Notes: generated by a model from the sequence alone, not told the origin. Shown: positions 26,120 to 37,042, counted from the stretch's first letter. The stretch is 64,000 nt of DNA from Flaccisagitta enflata (GCA_965153355.1 OZ231126.1:65286001-65350000); one strand, 5' to 3'. Translations and numbers: made by a program.

Positions 26120-26410
26120 CTTTCAAGCCCGACAGTGATGTCCCTGAAGTCCCTTGCCATACATTGCTGGATGCAGCTTTGAATGGTTGATTAAGCCATT
26201 GAAACTCAAACAAACTCTTGGATCGTTCATTCATTTGGCACCAATCTGGTGTTTGGTATCTGGTATCTGGTACCTTTGTTTAAAAACGACCTTGGTTTGA
26301 ATGAAAACATTGCCAAAATTACTTCTGCAATCCCTATGGAAAAAGAGCATTTCAGAAAAATGGTCATTCACTTCAGAAAGATTTAGCTCCTAAACTGTTA
26401 AAGATAGAGA
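26120..26410. repeat. Dispersed repeat also found at 28805 and 55895
   Basis: Shares with 28805-29090 the ordered blocks TTTGAATG-TTGATT, CACCAATCTGGT, AAAATGTTGCCAAA-like, AGCTCCTAAAC and GTTAAAGATA. It forms the inner end of the 23619-28001 right arm. Confidence 0.6.
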
Positions 26411-26447
26411 CAAGACATTATCCTTCCCAGATTCCAAATCCCAATTT

Positions 26448-27157
26448 TTAGTCGCGTGCACGCAACTACACCGTGCTGTGTAGGTCGGTAGGTCGTTATG
26501 TCGGCATGTCCATCACATTCTTGAAATTATGACTTTTAAAGGTTTTTTAAGGTATTTTAAGGTACACTAGGGTATTTCAGGGTACTTTAGGGTACTTCAG
26601 GGTACTTTAGGGTACTTAAGTTATTTTAGGTACTTAAGGTATTTTGGGGTACTTTCTGAAACTTTTGGTTTTTAGTCGCATGCACGCGACTCTACACTCC
26701 GCTTTGTCTGTCCGTCCGTCCGTCTGTCAGTCAGTTGGTCAGTCTGTCCGTCACACTTTTACTTTTTTTATCAATTTTATTTCTTTAAGTCATTTAAAGT
26801 CATTTAAGAGTATACCGAGTCATTCTAAGTCATTTTAAGTCATTCTAAGTCAATCTGTAAGTCTCGCACGCGACTTATAGGTGTTGGCCTTGTTTTCAGG
26901 TATTTTTGGGTATTTTTAGGTGTTTTTGGGTATTTTTGGGTGTCATTGGGTATTTTTGGGTTTTATTGGGTATTTTTGGGTATTTTTGGGCATTTTTGGG
27001 TATTTTTGGGTATTTTATCAACTTTTTATTGGACAGTTGGTATTGGTTCAGAATGTAACTTTTTTTGGGACAGACGTTATGTAGTATGAAGTTCTGTCGT
27101 ATGAAGTTGAGTAATTGTGTGTAACATAGCACGCGACTGTTAGCCTGTTGGGCTTGT
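26448..27157 (+). repeat. AGTCGCG-family element with GGGTATTTTT core, nested host
   Basis: TTTTTAGTCGCGTGCACGC hairpin, short GTCGG tract, then degenerate GGGTACTTTA and GGGTATTTTT decamers. It ends GCACGCGACT, stem-loop GCCTGTTGGGC (27143-27153), TTGTTT. It interrupts the right arm of the 23619-28001 element, and is itself interrupted at 26669-26896. A sister copy is at 62318-62778. Confidence 0.85.
26669..26896 (+). repeat. AGTCGCG-family element nested inside another
   Basis: TTTTTAGTCGCATGCACGC hairpin, CGTCCGTCCGTC tract, then AAGTCATTTTAAGTCATTC decamers and GCACGCGACTTATAG. It ends GTGTTGGCCTTGTTTT. The host sequence resumes in the same GGTATTTTTGGG array on both sides. Confidence 0.85.
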
Positions 27158-28376
27158 TTAGCTATACTTTGCATTTGGGCCCCTTTTGCTATGTGAATAC
27201 CTTAGCAATTGCCAAGATATTTATCAGAGAAGCTCAACTATATTCTTATAATAAATTTTAGGTGGTTGTTAGAACTAAAATGGAGAAAATTCTCAATTTG
27301 TATAAAAATTTTCCGGTTTTTGGACATTTAGGGCCCCCTACTGGATACTTTTGAGCCCCCTACTGGGGACTTTTGGGCCCCTCACTACAAGCATTGAATT
27401 AGTTTTACCTTTTCATCAAATCATATTTCAAATCAAATCGCATACATTTGATCCCAGTCTTTTATCCATGAAAATTTGTAAATTTTTTAGATGTGCAGGA
27501 TTTTTGGGGTATTTGGGACCTTACGTTGGGTACCCCCAAGGGCCCTTTTTGCCAACTGTATCCCTTTTCTTTTACAAAGTTACTAGATAGGTCAAATGAT
27601 GTTGAGAATAAGTTTGTCAAGTAATTCAAGTAAGATTTGAAAGGAAAAATTACCAGATTTTGTTGCAATTCTGCCATTTTAGGACATTTGGGGTTCCCTC
27701 AAGGGCCCCCTAGGGGCCCCTTAGGGCCCCTCATCCCAGGTTTATAGTTTAAGGAAATCTACTTCATATCATCTTTTAAATAAAACCAATCCCAGGGGTT
27801 TTACTCACTTCTACAAGAAGTTATAAAGGAAAGAAGCTAAAATGTGTCAAATTGAGAGACTTAAAAACCGAGAAGAAAATGGGGGTATTACCCCTGACAG
27901 ATATAGAGCCCGTGCTACCTGGAATTCCATAAAAATGCTCATTTATGGGTTCCTTCAGTCAACCAAAGGGCTAAAGTCGCCATTTCACTTCGAGGATGGA
28001 GGGTATGAGATCGATAGTGCCACTCTAACTGTGCTTTGCCATTTTTTCACTTTTCTTTGAGAGCTGACCATGAACTTTTTTTAAAGATATCCGGGGCCAG
28101 GCTTGATCGGAAGTTGAATCAATCTTCCCGTTATTTGCCTTCTTTGTGCTCCTCTTTTCACTTACAGTTGAATCCCGCTTCTTCTGCTTCTTCTCCATCT
28201 TCTCCTTTTTCTTCTCCTCCTTCTCCCTCTTCATCACCATCTTCTTCTTTTTCTCCTTCTCCTTCAAATCACGTTTGACCCCATCGACAACCAGCAGGCA
28301 ATCTTCTTCCCAATTCAAGAGAACCCCCGTTGGCTTTTAACGACTTGGATTTTGCTCCAACCAACAGTCCAAAATC

Positions 28377-28491
28377 CTTTTCAGGTGCGACAAAGCACCT
28401 CTATAACTGGCTGTGTCCGTTGGTTGGTCTGTCTGTCTGTAACGCATTCGTTCGACGATCCACACGTCGCACCTACTTGGCCTTGTTTTTT
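28377..28491 (+). repeat. AGTCGCG-superfamily element, GGTGCGAC variant
   Basis: 5' hairpin AGGTGCGACAAAGCACCT, then GGTTGGTCTGTCTGTC, ACGCATTCGTTCGACG, arm GTCGCACCT (exact reverse complement of AGGTGCGAC), and CTTGGCCTTGTTTT. Confidence 0.85.
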
Positions 28492-28639
28492 CACTTTTAC
28501 TTTTTCCAAGTTTGAGCCTTATCGAATCTTCCATCCCCACGACCTCAATACCTCACCATATCATCATGACTCTTTTGATATAACTGATCAGACTCGTCCG
28601 AAAATACATCACCAAAATGGCAGTGTTGAGATGATGGGG

Positions 28640-28700
28640 CAGTGGCCTCTGAGAGGCAAATGACCAATATGGTTTGTACACAGGGCAATTTTGTTTTGGG
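28640..28700. repeat. Degraded GCAGCGG-family fragment
   Basis: GGGGCAGTGGCCTCTGAGAG followed by CAAATGACCAATATGG resembles the GGGCAGCGGCCCCGAAGG / GATGACCTATG end of the family. Confidence 0.4.
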
Positions 28701-28804
28701 GTTAAAATGCCATTTCGGGGCTTATCACTATTAGTCTCTATTGGGGTCTGAAATACATAACTCGCAGTTGATGATTACGATCTACTACTATACGAATTTT
28801 AAAA

Positions 28805-29090
28805 AAAGACGCACTTTTGAATGATTGATTGCGCCATTGAAAATCAAAAAAACTAACTAAAATCTTTGACCATTTTGAAGCCCTTGAAAAACTCTTTCAT
28901 TTGGCGCCAATCTGGTATCTCTATCTTTTTTCGTTTGGAAATGGCATTAGTTTGAGTAAAAATGTTGCCAAATTTGTTTTTGCAGTCCTTTTGAAAAAGA
29001 TGCAATTCAGCAAAATGGTGTCTCACTTTAAAGAGCTCTAGCTCCTAAACCGTTAAAGATACAGATCTGGGATTGGTCTAGAATGAAAGA
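28805..29090. repeat. Dispersed repeat (copy of 26120-26410)
   Basis: Ordered blocks are shared with 26120-26410. The right end ATTGGTCTAGAATGAAAGATAA also matches the foldback at 55895-56200. Confidence 0.6.
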
Positions 29091-29210
29091 TAATTCGAAA
29101 ATCTACAAAATCACTCTTTCTGTAAAATTTTTTTGGTACTTTTTAAGTCAGTTTTATCAGCAAATACAAAGGTGCGTCTTTTTTTTTTTTCTAATTCGTG
29201 TAGTACCAAT

Positions 29211-29521
29211 CAGTCAGTGGACAAAACACTATAGGTATATATATCATACCACTGGCTTTGATACAACATACTGCTCAAAAACAAAATATTGAATGCGACA
29301 ATCAGTTGCTTAAGTTACAGCCGGCTGTAACAAACAAAATATTGTATTTAACAACGGGTTGTTAGAATTACAGCCGGCTGTAATGCTACAATTTTGTAAT
29401 ATTACAGCCAGGTATTATTTAAACCACTGGTTGTTGCATACAATACTTTGTTTACAATCAGCATGTTGGATCAAAACTAACGGTATGATATATATACCTA
29501 TTATGTTTTGTCCGCTGACTG
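29211..29521. mobile_element. Foldback/MITE with CAAT target duplication
   Basis: Termini CAGTCAGTGGACAAAACA and TGTTTTGTCCGCTGACTG are inverted and continue as GGTATATATATCATACC on both sides. The 311-bp unit is flanked by CAAT on each side. The centre holds two copies of the palindrome TTACAGCCGGCTGTAA. Confidence 0.75.
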
Positions 29522-29935
29522 CAATCATCCCCTTTGACATTGCATTTCTTTCTCTCTTATATCGTCAATGCCCTCAAAAATCTGCATAGAAAAGAACGAC
29601 GACCGTCTCCCGAGAAAGATTTTTTCACGTGGTTGATTTTTACGCCCATCATATTTTGGTCGGCCTAAACGCTTCGCGTGACGAGCCGATCACGTTGAAC
29701 ACGACAGGCAACTGAATCTGGATGTAACGCAGATAAAAAGAAAAAAATTGGCAGTCAATTTATGATTTATGATTATATAGATTGAATACGATGCTAACAC
29801 TTCACTACTCCACTATCGTATTGATACAGATTATTTTTCTTGAAGAATGCGTATTCGCTAAGTTTTATCCCGAAGTGCGTTATGAACACTAACCACTCTA
29901 AGCGTTTTGAAATATGTCCTTTTGCCTCATCTCCA

Positions 29936-30094
29936 AATTTCTAGTCACGGACACGCGACTCTACACCTTGCCGTGTCGGTCGGTATGTCGGTTGATCCGT
30001 CCGTCCGTCAATTTTTTGAATTCCGGGCAGTTTTCGCATTACTGCTCCTGCTCAACCGTCCGCGACTGGATTGCCGTGTATCCGGCCTTATTTT
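29936..30094 (+). repeat. AGTCGCG-family element, GCGGAC arm
   Basis: CTAGTCACGGACACGCGACTC hairpin, (GGTC/CGTC) tract, arm GTCCGCGACT, stem-loop GCCGTGTATCCGGC, CTTATTTTT. Confidence 0.85.
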
Positions 30095-30370
30095 TGGCCA
30101 TGAGGTATGAATTAATGGCAAATATGAAAATCTATCGAACAACCTCATTGATAAGGAAAACCCCATGAACGTTGTTCTGGAAATAGACACTAATCTAAAA
30201 ATAGCAGAACTTCTGCCGGAAGGTGAAATGCGATACAAGTCGACCTTGCCTCACTGCACGCACCTGCACCTTCGTGGCACGACGTAGAATAATGGTAAAG
30301 CATGGCGTGAGAACAAACCTTTTTTTTTAACCTCGTGGCATTTAGTCCGTAAAAGTAAGTAGAAAATAAT

Positions 30371-30512
30371 GGCCGGATAAACGGGCCCGGACAGTGCATC
30401 AGACGATTTCAACTTGAGTAATTAAAACGGACAAACTGACGGACTGACGAACTGACGGACCAACCAACACGGGGACAAAGCCTCATATTTAGGGGCGTTG
30501 TCGCATCTAAAA
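30371..30512 (-). repeat. Diverged AGTCGCG-superfamily element
   Basis: GGCCGGATAAACGGGCC, a (GGAC/TGAC) tract, ACAAAGCCTCATATTTAGG, then GTCGCATCTAAAA. The right end resembles the GATGCG subfamily (34198, 52207). Confidence 0.6.
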
Positions 30513-30796
30513 TCCGGAGGGTAAGGCTGGCAACTGTCAAGAAAGTCCAGGACAAACATTGGTAGATAAAAAACAAACAAGCCAAAAACAGACGTCTATA
30601 CTTGGAGATGGTCGTAATGAGTCGAGAAAAAGCGAGCAGATTTTATGGGAAAGCGGGGGTGAGATAAAACGGGAGGTGGACTCTGGTCTTTATGAGGAAT
30701 TCCTCTGATCTAAACCTTTCGATGTCACACGTTTCGCGTCTCAGGGGAATCGCGGGCGGCTTTCAGTGAAAGAGGAAAAGAAGAAGGTAGCAGGAG

Positions 30797-30993
30797 AAAC
30801 AAGGCCGTATACACGAGCCGAAGTCGCGTGCGGGTGGGCAGGGGCAGTGATGAAATTGACCAACTAGATAGTTTGGCATGAGCAGTAACCCCCAAACCGC
30901 CCATAAACGCCGAAAAAAGCAAAGTGTTACGGACAGACCGACCGACCGACAGACGGACAGAGTGGGTCATAGAGTCGCGTGCACGCGACTAAA
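30797..30993 (-). repeat. AGTCGCG-family element
   Basis: ACAAGGCCGTATACACG, arm AAGTCGCGTGCGGG, (GACC) tract, TAGAGTCGCGTGCACGCGAC, TAAAG. Confidence 0.85.
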
Positions 30994-31135
30994 GACTAGC
31001 ATGTGAGGGGATAGGGTAAAGGGAAAAGTAGCAGTGTAAAAAAAGAAAGAAAGTGTAGCGGTGGGTTGAACGGAAAAGGCAGTATAAGCTAAATAGTTGA
31101 AGGGAAAAATGGCAATTGGGGCAATGGGCTAAAGA

Positions 31136-31317
31136 AACAAGGCGTGTGCGGGTGGGCGTGCGGGTGGGCAGGGGCCGTATTTGAGGTCACTTCATCATTT
31201 GGGCAGGAGCAGTGAGGCCAGAGACCGCAAAAAAACAAAAAAAGTAAATTGTGACGGACGGACCAACAGACGGACCGACAAAGCGGGGTGTAGAGTCGCG
31301 TAGCACACGAGTAAAAA
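31136..31317 (-). repeat. AGTCGCG-family element, 3' end deleted
   Basis: AACAAGGCGTGTGCGGGTGG lacks the stem-loop. The remainder to GGTGTAGAGTCGCGTAGC and CACGAGTAAAAAG is intact. Confidence 0.8.
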
Positions 31318-31412
31318 GTGTAGCAACTGTAGTATTGGAATGGAGGAAAAGGTAGAATCTGCAACTGTAGCAGTAGGTCGAAGGAAGACAGCATTCTAAG
31401 AAGACATAGCAT

Positions 31413-31560
31413 TCCAAGGATAGCTCTGAGGGGTCCGGATGAAACACCAGTTAGAGCTCCCAAGGTTCTTGTCCTTATTCTAGATTTTTTGTTATAAAGC
31501 AATATTGTCCAACTCCATAGCAGATATAGCCTGGCTAAAATGTTGTGTCCGTTATAAAAG
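31413..31560. repeat. Partial copy of the hAT-like element interior
   Basis: Matches 36835-36970 over blocks GGGTCCGGAT, AAACACCAGTTAGAGCTCC and CTTGTCCTTATTC. Neither TIR is present. Confidence 0.55.
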
Positions 31561-32345
31561 ATACCTATTTATGGGGACTGCTGTGGCGACAATTACGGCG
31601 AAACATATGGAAACAGCAACGGCGATAGCAGCGGCGACACCAAAAACACCGATGATATTGGAACTATATCAATAATGACAATGACAATGACAACATCAGC
31701 AACAAAATAGGCGATATCAGCAACAACAACAATGACAACATTATATTATTGGAAGTGCTTTGGGACTATTAGGATCTAAAAACAAACTAAAATCTATCAA
31801 CTTGTGAATACGTGAAGAAATCAAACACTATCTTACGTTTAAGGTTTTTGAACTAATAGCAACCATTTATTTGGACTCTCAGGGGTCTGTGATGGTTGCT
31901 ATTTGTTATATCATATCATTATTATTATTATTATAGATATATATATGTGTATTTCTAGTACTATCTAGGAAATGAGCTAGTGATATTTTTTCATTGGAAC
32001 AGGAAGTATAACCGAAAAGAGAGAATCGCTACAGATGAAGAGATAGCGATTGTTGCATGTCGATGAATAAAGAGGTACGTTGCAGAAAGGTATAAGGCAA
32101 AAAGTCCAGACCAACAGGAAATGGTGAAAGCAGTAACGAATGGGCGAGATAAAAAAGGTAACAGGGTGTGCAAAAAATTTTGCACAAATGCTGAAGCATA
32201 CAAGATGTAAAAAGCATGCTTCCACTTGGCCCAGTTTTACGAAAATTCTATCATGGTAAATTGTTACAGGGATACTTCAAGTCACATTTCATTACAGTGG
32301 GCCATCTGTAAGGATGGTTTTTATGTTTTGTAAGCTAGAGTACCA
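31561..32345. other. Unique sequence with GCGACA/AACAAC-rich patch, no gene recognised
   Basis: 31570-31760 is rich in GGCGACA and AACAACAAC units. The rest (31760-32345) was read on both strands without finding a family, RNA or convincing exon. Confidence 0.45.
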
Positions 32346-32619
32346 GTGCAAATTTTTTTGCTCACCCTGTTAATCCCGCAGAATCTGGGAGAGAAGCAAA
32401 ATGCGTGGAGCAATTTTTCACGGCTGCTGGAAACTAGGTTACGAAAAAGTGATTATGGAGACTGCAATTCCGAGGTTTGTTTATCATCGAACGACGAGTT
32501 CTCATCCTGTCATACGAAAAAAGGCCAAAAGTCACGAGGGACAGGTGAGAGGAATGTGTGGAGGACAATGATGAAAATGATGGATGGAGGGGAAGAAGAA
32601 GGAGAAGAAAAAGAAAAAG

Positions 32620-32810
32620 AGAAAGAAGAAGAAGAAGAAGAAGAAGAAGAAGAAGAAGAAGAAGAAGAAGAAGAAGAAGAAGAAGAAGAAGAAGAAGAAG
32701 AAGAAGAAGAAGAAGAAGAAGAAGAAGAAGAAGAAGAAGAAGAAGAAGAAGAAGAAGAAGAAGAAGAAGAAGAAGAAGAAGAAGATGAAGAAGATGAAGA
32801 AGATGAAGAA
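32620..32810. repeat. (GAA)n microsatellite
   Basis: GAA run passing into GATGAA repeats. The plus frame from 32346 to 32900 would give a Glu tail of over 90 residues, preceded by about 60 unrecognised residues, so I do not call it a gene. Confidence 0.95.
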
Positions 32811-32919
32811 GAAGAAGAAGATGGAGAGGAAGGAGAAGAAAATGAAGAAGAAGAAAAAGATGAAGATGAAGATGAAGAAGAAAAAGATGAAAATTGGTAA
32901 GAACCACAGAGGACCACTA

Positions 32920-33130
32920 AGGAAGAACAAAAAAAAGAAACAAAGGAAACAAAAAAAAACAAAGGAAGGAAACAAAGAAACAAAGAAACAAAGAAAAAAA
33001 GAAGTAAAACAAAACAAAGAAAAAAAGAAATAAAACAAAACAAAGAAACAAAGAAACAAAGAAACAAAGGAAAAAAAGGAAACAGGCAAGGAACAAAAAG
33101 AAGAAAGAAAAGGAAAGAAAAAAAGCTATC
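32920..33130. repeat. AAAC/AAAG purine-rich tract
   Basis: Irregular AAACAAAG and AAAAAAAG repeats. Confidence 0.85.
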
Positions 33131-33250
33131 ATTTGGCAAGCAACGTCAACATGGTCTAAAGGAGGGAAGCGCGAAGCGATCCAGAGAAAACCCATCAACA
33201 AGACTTGAAAATATTTCGTTTGCGCTCACACAATCTCCTCCACATAATTG

Positions 33251-33542
33251 AGGGCGTTTTTCTAGTGAAGACGAATAACGCGTTTGTTCCCGTGAAACGC
33301 GATCACAGCGTGAACACATATTCAAGAATTTCAAACGTCCCACGAGGGAGTGAGCGAAGTGAGTGAGCGAGCCTGTGAACGGAGCGAGCGAGCAAAGCGA
33401 GCGAGCAAAGCGAGCGTAGCGAAGCGAGTGTAGCAAAGCAGAGCGCTGCGGAGCGAGTGAGCGGAGTGAGTGGTGCGAGCGAACGAACGTAGCGAGCGAC
33501 CAAATGGCAGGTGGCGATTGTCTGTGACTAGAAACGCCCCCT
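33251..33542 (-). mobile_element. CGCTCG-periodic TIR element, copy 2
   Basis: AGGGCGTTTTTCTAGTG at the left and GTGACTAGAAACGCCCCCT at the right. The interior is GAGCGAGC / AAGCGAGC / GAGTGAGC units on this strand, the reverse of copy 1. No target duplication is visible. Confidence 0.8.
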
Positions 33543-33700
33543 GAGACCCCGGGATCGCCACCGCTCTGGTTGTTGTTGTTGTCGTCATCATCGTCGTCGT
33601 CACCGTCTTCGCTGGGCAACAACAACAATCACCGTTGCCGTCGTCGTTGTCGTCGCCGTCGTCGTCGCCGTCGTCATCAGCCTCAATGTTGGCGTTGTTG
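33543..33700. repeat. GTC/GTT trinucleotide-rich patch
   Basis: GTTGTTGTC, TCGTCGTCA and CAACAACAA blocks. Arg-rich and Val-rich frames here are artefacts. Confidence 0.8.
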
Positions 33701-33862
33701 GGGTAAGAATGAAAATTGTCGCAATCTCGCAGAAATCCAACCAATTGCCAACACATTCACAATCGACAGACAAACAAAAGGAGGGACAGACCAGAAAAAG
33801 ACACGTTTCAGATAGACCATATGACTGATACGAGAATCATTCGCTGGTCGGCAACGTTAATG

Positions 33863-34085
33863 TTTTTAGACGCGGACACGCGACTCAACACCTTGCCGTG
33901 TCGGTCGGTAGGTCGATCGGTCTGTCCGCCGCATTTTTGAATTCCAAGGGGGTTTTCGCATTGCCGCTCCTGCCCAACCGTCTGCGATTAGATTGCCGTG
34001 TATCCGGCCTTGTTTGCATTACTGACCGACCCTGAACAGTGCCCAACCACCCTTGTGACAGTGGCGGTGTATCCGGTTTTGTTCC
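33863..34085 (+). repeat. AGTCGCG-family element plus an extra 3' end
   Basis: Complete copy to GCCGTGTATCCGGC CTTGTTT at 34015. A second, diverged 3' end follows directly (CCCAACCACCC, GGCGGTGTATCCGG, TTTTGTTCC at 34060-34085). Confidence 0.8.
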
Positions 34086-34197
34086 TCTTGGGTTTTCTAT
34101 TCTTGAATGAAGTTCACTGACAGGAAGTTGGGAAAGAAAGGAAATGTGAAGTCTGAGGAGTTGACTAACTGAAGGCTCCACGAGGAATCTATGGCAG

Positions 34198-34482
34198 TTT
34201 TTAGATGCGTCCTCGCATCTCTACAATAGGCTGTGTCCGTCGGTCGGTCGGTTGGTCAGTAACGCATTCATCAAAAACATTGAGATCATGCATTTTTTCA
34301 ACAAAAAAGTGAGCCTCACCCAGTAAAAGTAGCACACATTGAGAAATTCATTCATAAATAAAGATTCATTCATAAAAAAAGAATTCATTCATAAAAAAAA
34401 AATTCATTCATAATAAAACCATTCATTCTCAAAAAAACGTTCATTCAAAGAGGACGCATCGTTGGCCTACTTGGCCTTATTA
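34198..34482 (+). repeat. AGTCGCG-superfamily element, GATGCGTCCTC variant
   Basis: 5' hairpin AGATGCGTCCTCGCATCT (34203-34220), (GGTC) tract, a core of ATTCATTCATAAAAAAA repeats, arm GAGGACGCATC (34450-34460), stem-loop GGCCTACTTGGCC, TTATT. Confidence 0.85.
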
Positions 34483-34550
34483 ATCAACGAGTCACCTTTT
34501 CATATTCTGATTTTTTCCTCTTTCTTTCTGTTCCCACCAAATTTTCCATT

Positions 34551-34703
34551 TTCAGTCGCGGACTCGCGACTCTAGAACTTGCTATGCCGGTCTGTCGGTC
34601 GGTCTGTCGGTCGGTCTGTAACAAAAACAAAATCGGAGCGTTTTCTCGCTATTCCGCTCCTGCCCACCCGTCCGCGACTAGGGGGAGTGTATACGGCCTT
34701 GTT
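34551..34703 (+). repeat. AGTCGCG-family element, GCGGAC arm
   Basis: AGTCGCGGACTCGCGACTC, (GGTC/TGTC) tract, arm GTCCGCGACT, and a weak stem-loop GTGTATACGGCC before TTGTT. Confidence 0.85.
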
Positions 34704-34855
34704 CATTGGCGAATTCTGTTTCTCTCCATCGAATTCATCATACCTTAATCTCCACTTTAAATTTCTCTGTTTCTGCCTTGGCCCTTGCTGTATCCAAAGT
34801 TTCTTTTTTCTCCTGTAAATTCCTGTTGGTCTGTGATTCTGTTTGCTATTCTGTT

Positions 34856-34939
34856 TGTCTGTCTCTGTCTCTGTCTCTGTCTCTGTCTCTGTCTCTCTCG
34901 GTCTCTCGGTTCCTTTCTCTGTTTGTCTGTCTTTCTCAG

Positions 34940-35030
<91 letters not shown>
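34856..35030. repeat. (CTGT)n and (CT)n microsatellite
   Basis: GTCTCT hexamers then a CT run of about 85 bp. Confidence 0.95.
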
Positions 35031-35056
35031 ACTCTCTTCTTTCCATGACTTCTACA

Positions 35057-35183
35057 TTTTTAGTGGCGGACACGCGACTCTACACCTTGCCGGTCCAAAA
35101 TGATTTTGAATTGCGAGCGGTTTTTGCCTTACTGCATCTGCCTAACCATCCGTGACTGTCTTGTCGTGTATCCAGTCTTGTTT
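35057..35183 (+). repeat. AGTCGCG-family element without the tetranucleotide tract
   Basis: AGTGGCGGACACGCGACTC hairpin runs directly into the 3' half, CATCCGTGACTG, GTCGTGTATCCAGTC, TTGTTTT. Confidence 0.75.
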
Positions 35184-35301
35184 TCTTTCATATAATTTCA
35201 CGGTCTCATTCTCCACCAACAAATTATTTCCCTCCTTCCTGATTTTTTTTTCATCTTTTATTCTCCATTTTCTTCCCTTCTCAGTAATTTTGTAAGTTCT
35301 C

Positions 35302-35952
35302 TTTTTTGGGCAGCGGCTCCAAAGGGGTCGATGACCTATGCTTTCATACATAGAGGAGATTTCTCCACTCGCAGATTCAAGGCCTGAGAGGGCAGATTTC
35401 AGGCCTGAGAGGGTAAATTTCAGGCCTATGAGCGCAGATTTCAGGTCTGAGAGGGCCTGGGGGAACGGACGGATGGATGGACGGACGGACGGACGGAATG
35501 ACAAACGAAAGTTCCCCTGTGTTCAACAGGACTTCATCTCCTTCGGGACCGCTGCCCTGCTTCCTCTCACTCCACTTCACCAGACATACAGATTGTGGAG
35601 AAGCGGGAAGCGCCGCTTCTCGGAAGCAAGGTGACTAAGTCGGAAGATCTAGAACTATGGCATAAGAAAAAAATGAATAAAATGACATTTCGTCTAAAAG
35701 AGCACTTGAACAAATGTCACAAATCATTTCTTAATTGGATAATCTGGAAACTCGATGTTTTTTCTGTAAATCTACTATTTTTCAGACTGATTTAATGGAA
35801 ATTGATTTTATTTTTCCACAATTCCAACATTTTAGGCTGCATTCTGCTTGTCGAAAGCTTGCGAGAAAAATTTCTTGCTTCCCGGAAGCTTGGAAGAATC
35901 TTAATATCAGGGGCAACGGGTATCGCTGACCACATATTGCCCCTGGGCGACC
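35302..35952 (+). repeat. GCAGCGG-family element, probably interrupted
   Basis: TTTTTTGGGCAGCGGCTCC and GGGGTCGATGACCTATG lead into GGCCTGAGAGGGCAGATTTC units, a (GGAC) tract and the inverse arm CTTCGGGACCGCTGCCC (35543-35559). The distal end GGTATCGCTGACCAC, stem-loop GCCCCTGGGC and GACCTGTT appears only at 35918-35955. About 320 bp (from about 35585) seem inserted within the element. Confidence 0.65.
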
Positions 35953-36411
35953 TGTTATATCCATATGTTAGTGAGCCGTCGTCGTATTGTTATCTCGGTT
36001 AAGTGTCACCCTCTTCCTCCTGCTCTTTCTCCTCCTCATTCTCCTGCTTCTTCTTCTCCTCCTCCTCCTCCCCCTCCTATTTCCCCAGATTTTCCTCAGT
36101 GGTTTCCTGTTTCAACATTATGTAAAACAATAGTACAATACATTTGCAATGAGATTGAAAGAAAATAGTTGTTTCGCTTTGTAAAAATTGTGACACTTTT
36201 CCTACTTTCTCATGGTTTCTGATTTCTGATAACACCCTCCCACCACCTACCCTCCCCCGCCCCTCCCCCCCCCCCCCGCAGCCACCGCCTCCTGCCTCAT
36301 TTCAACCGTTAGTACATCTAAGCTGTATTGCTATGTGGCGGGGGATTTTTTTATGACTGGTAGTGGTATGAATCTTAGGAATGATAGGACACGTTGATTA
36401 ATGATAATTAG

Positions 36412-36571
36412 CAGACCTGTACATCTTGTAGTAGCGAGTAGCGCCGCTACTCGGAAGGGCTGAGTGATACTCGGAAGGTTTGGAAGGAAGGGAAGCAGGA
36501 AGGAAGGAAAGAAGGAAGGAAGGAAGGAAGGAAGAAATGCATAGGGCAAAGGGAAAAAACAGAAGGCAAAA

Positions 36572-36610
<39 letters not shown>

Positions 36611-37034
36611 TGAACATTTTTTGAGAGGGTTGTTTCAAGAAGAAAAGAGTTTCTTTCTATCAATCAATTTTTTTTTTTGGGTTGCAATGTAATGTTGTCC
36701 GAGTCAAGAGTTTTCTTGTGGTCTGCATATCTCATGTATAGACAGAGGTAAATGACAATTTTCTAAATGTTGCATAACTTTTGACCAGTCTTTTGGTAAT
36801 ATCTGAAGGGGGATATTTTTTCAGACATTTAAAGGATAGTCGTGATGGGTCCGGATAAAACACCAGTTAGAGCTCCAAAGGCTCTTGTCCTTATTCCAGA
36901 TATTGTTGAATAGTCGCGTTGTGTTACATTCATAGTTAGATATGAAAAGGCATATGAAAGCAAAGCTAGACTAGTTGGAAGATTTTCAGGAAAAATATCT
37001 GCTACTCGGAAGGAAAGCAAGATGTACAGGTCTG
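36412..37034. mobile_element. hAT-like non-autonomous element, 8-bp TSD
   Basis: Terminal inverted repeats CAGACCTGTACATCTTG and CAAGATGTACAGGTCTG are exact (17 bp). They are flanked by a perfect 8-bp duplication ATAATTAG (36404-36411 and 37035-37042). The duplication fits the nTnnnnAn preference known for hAT elements. The interior has GGAA and GA microsatellites and no transposase. The segment 36849-36903 is repeated at 31432-31487. Confidence 0.85.
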
Positions 37035-37042
37035 ATAATTAG

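Larger units (their letters stand above)
23619..28001. mobile_element. Long inverted-repeat element, ~4.4 kb, right arm interrupted
   Basis: The left arm (23619-24540) and right arm (26391-26449 plus 27158-27998) are reverse complements over about 900 bp. They share unusual blocks such as GGGGCCCTAAGGGGCCCC and TAATACCCCCATTTTC. The termini read CATCCTCGAG and TTCGAGGATG. The right arm is split by an AGTCGCG-family insertion at 26448-27157. The flanks CTGGTATG and AGGGTATG are similar and may be a decayed target duplication. The interior (24541-26390) has no gene: it holds a CAGA microsatellite, another AGTCGCG-family copy and a CTGT/CT tract. Confidence 0.8.

Noticed and set aside
28025-28318. 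Lys/Glu-rich minus-strand frame
   Set aside because: It has no ATG, and the charged stretch comes from a TTCTCC-rich tract.
32346-32900. Plus-strand frame ending in a run of over 90 Glu/Asp
   Set aside because: The tail is a GAA microsatellite and the 60 preceding residues match nothing recognised.
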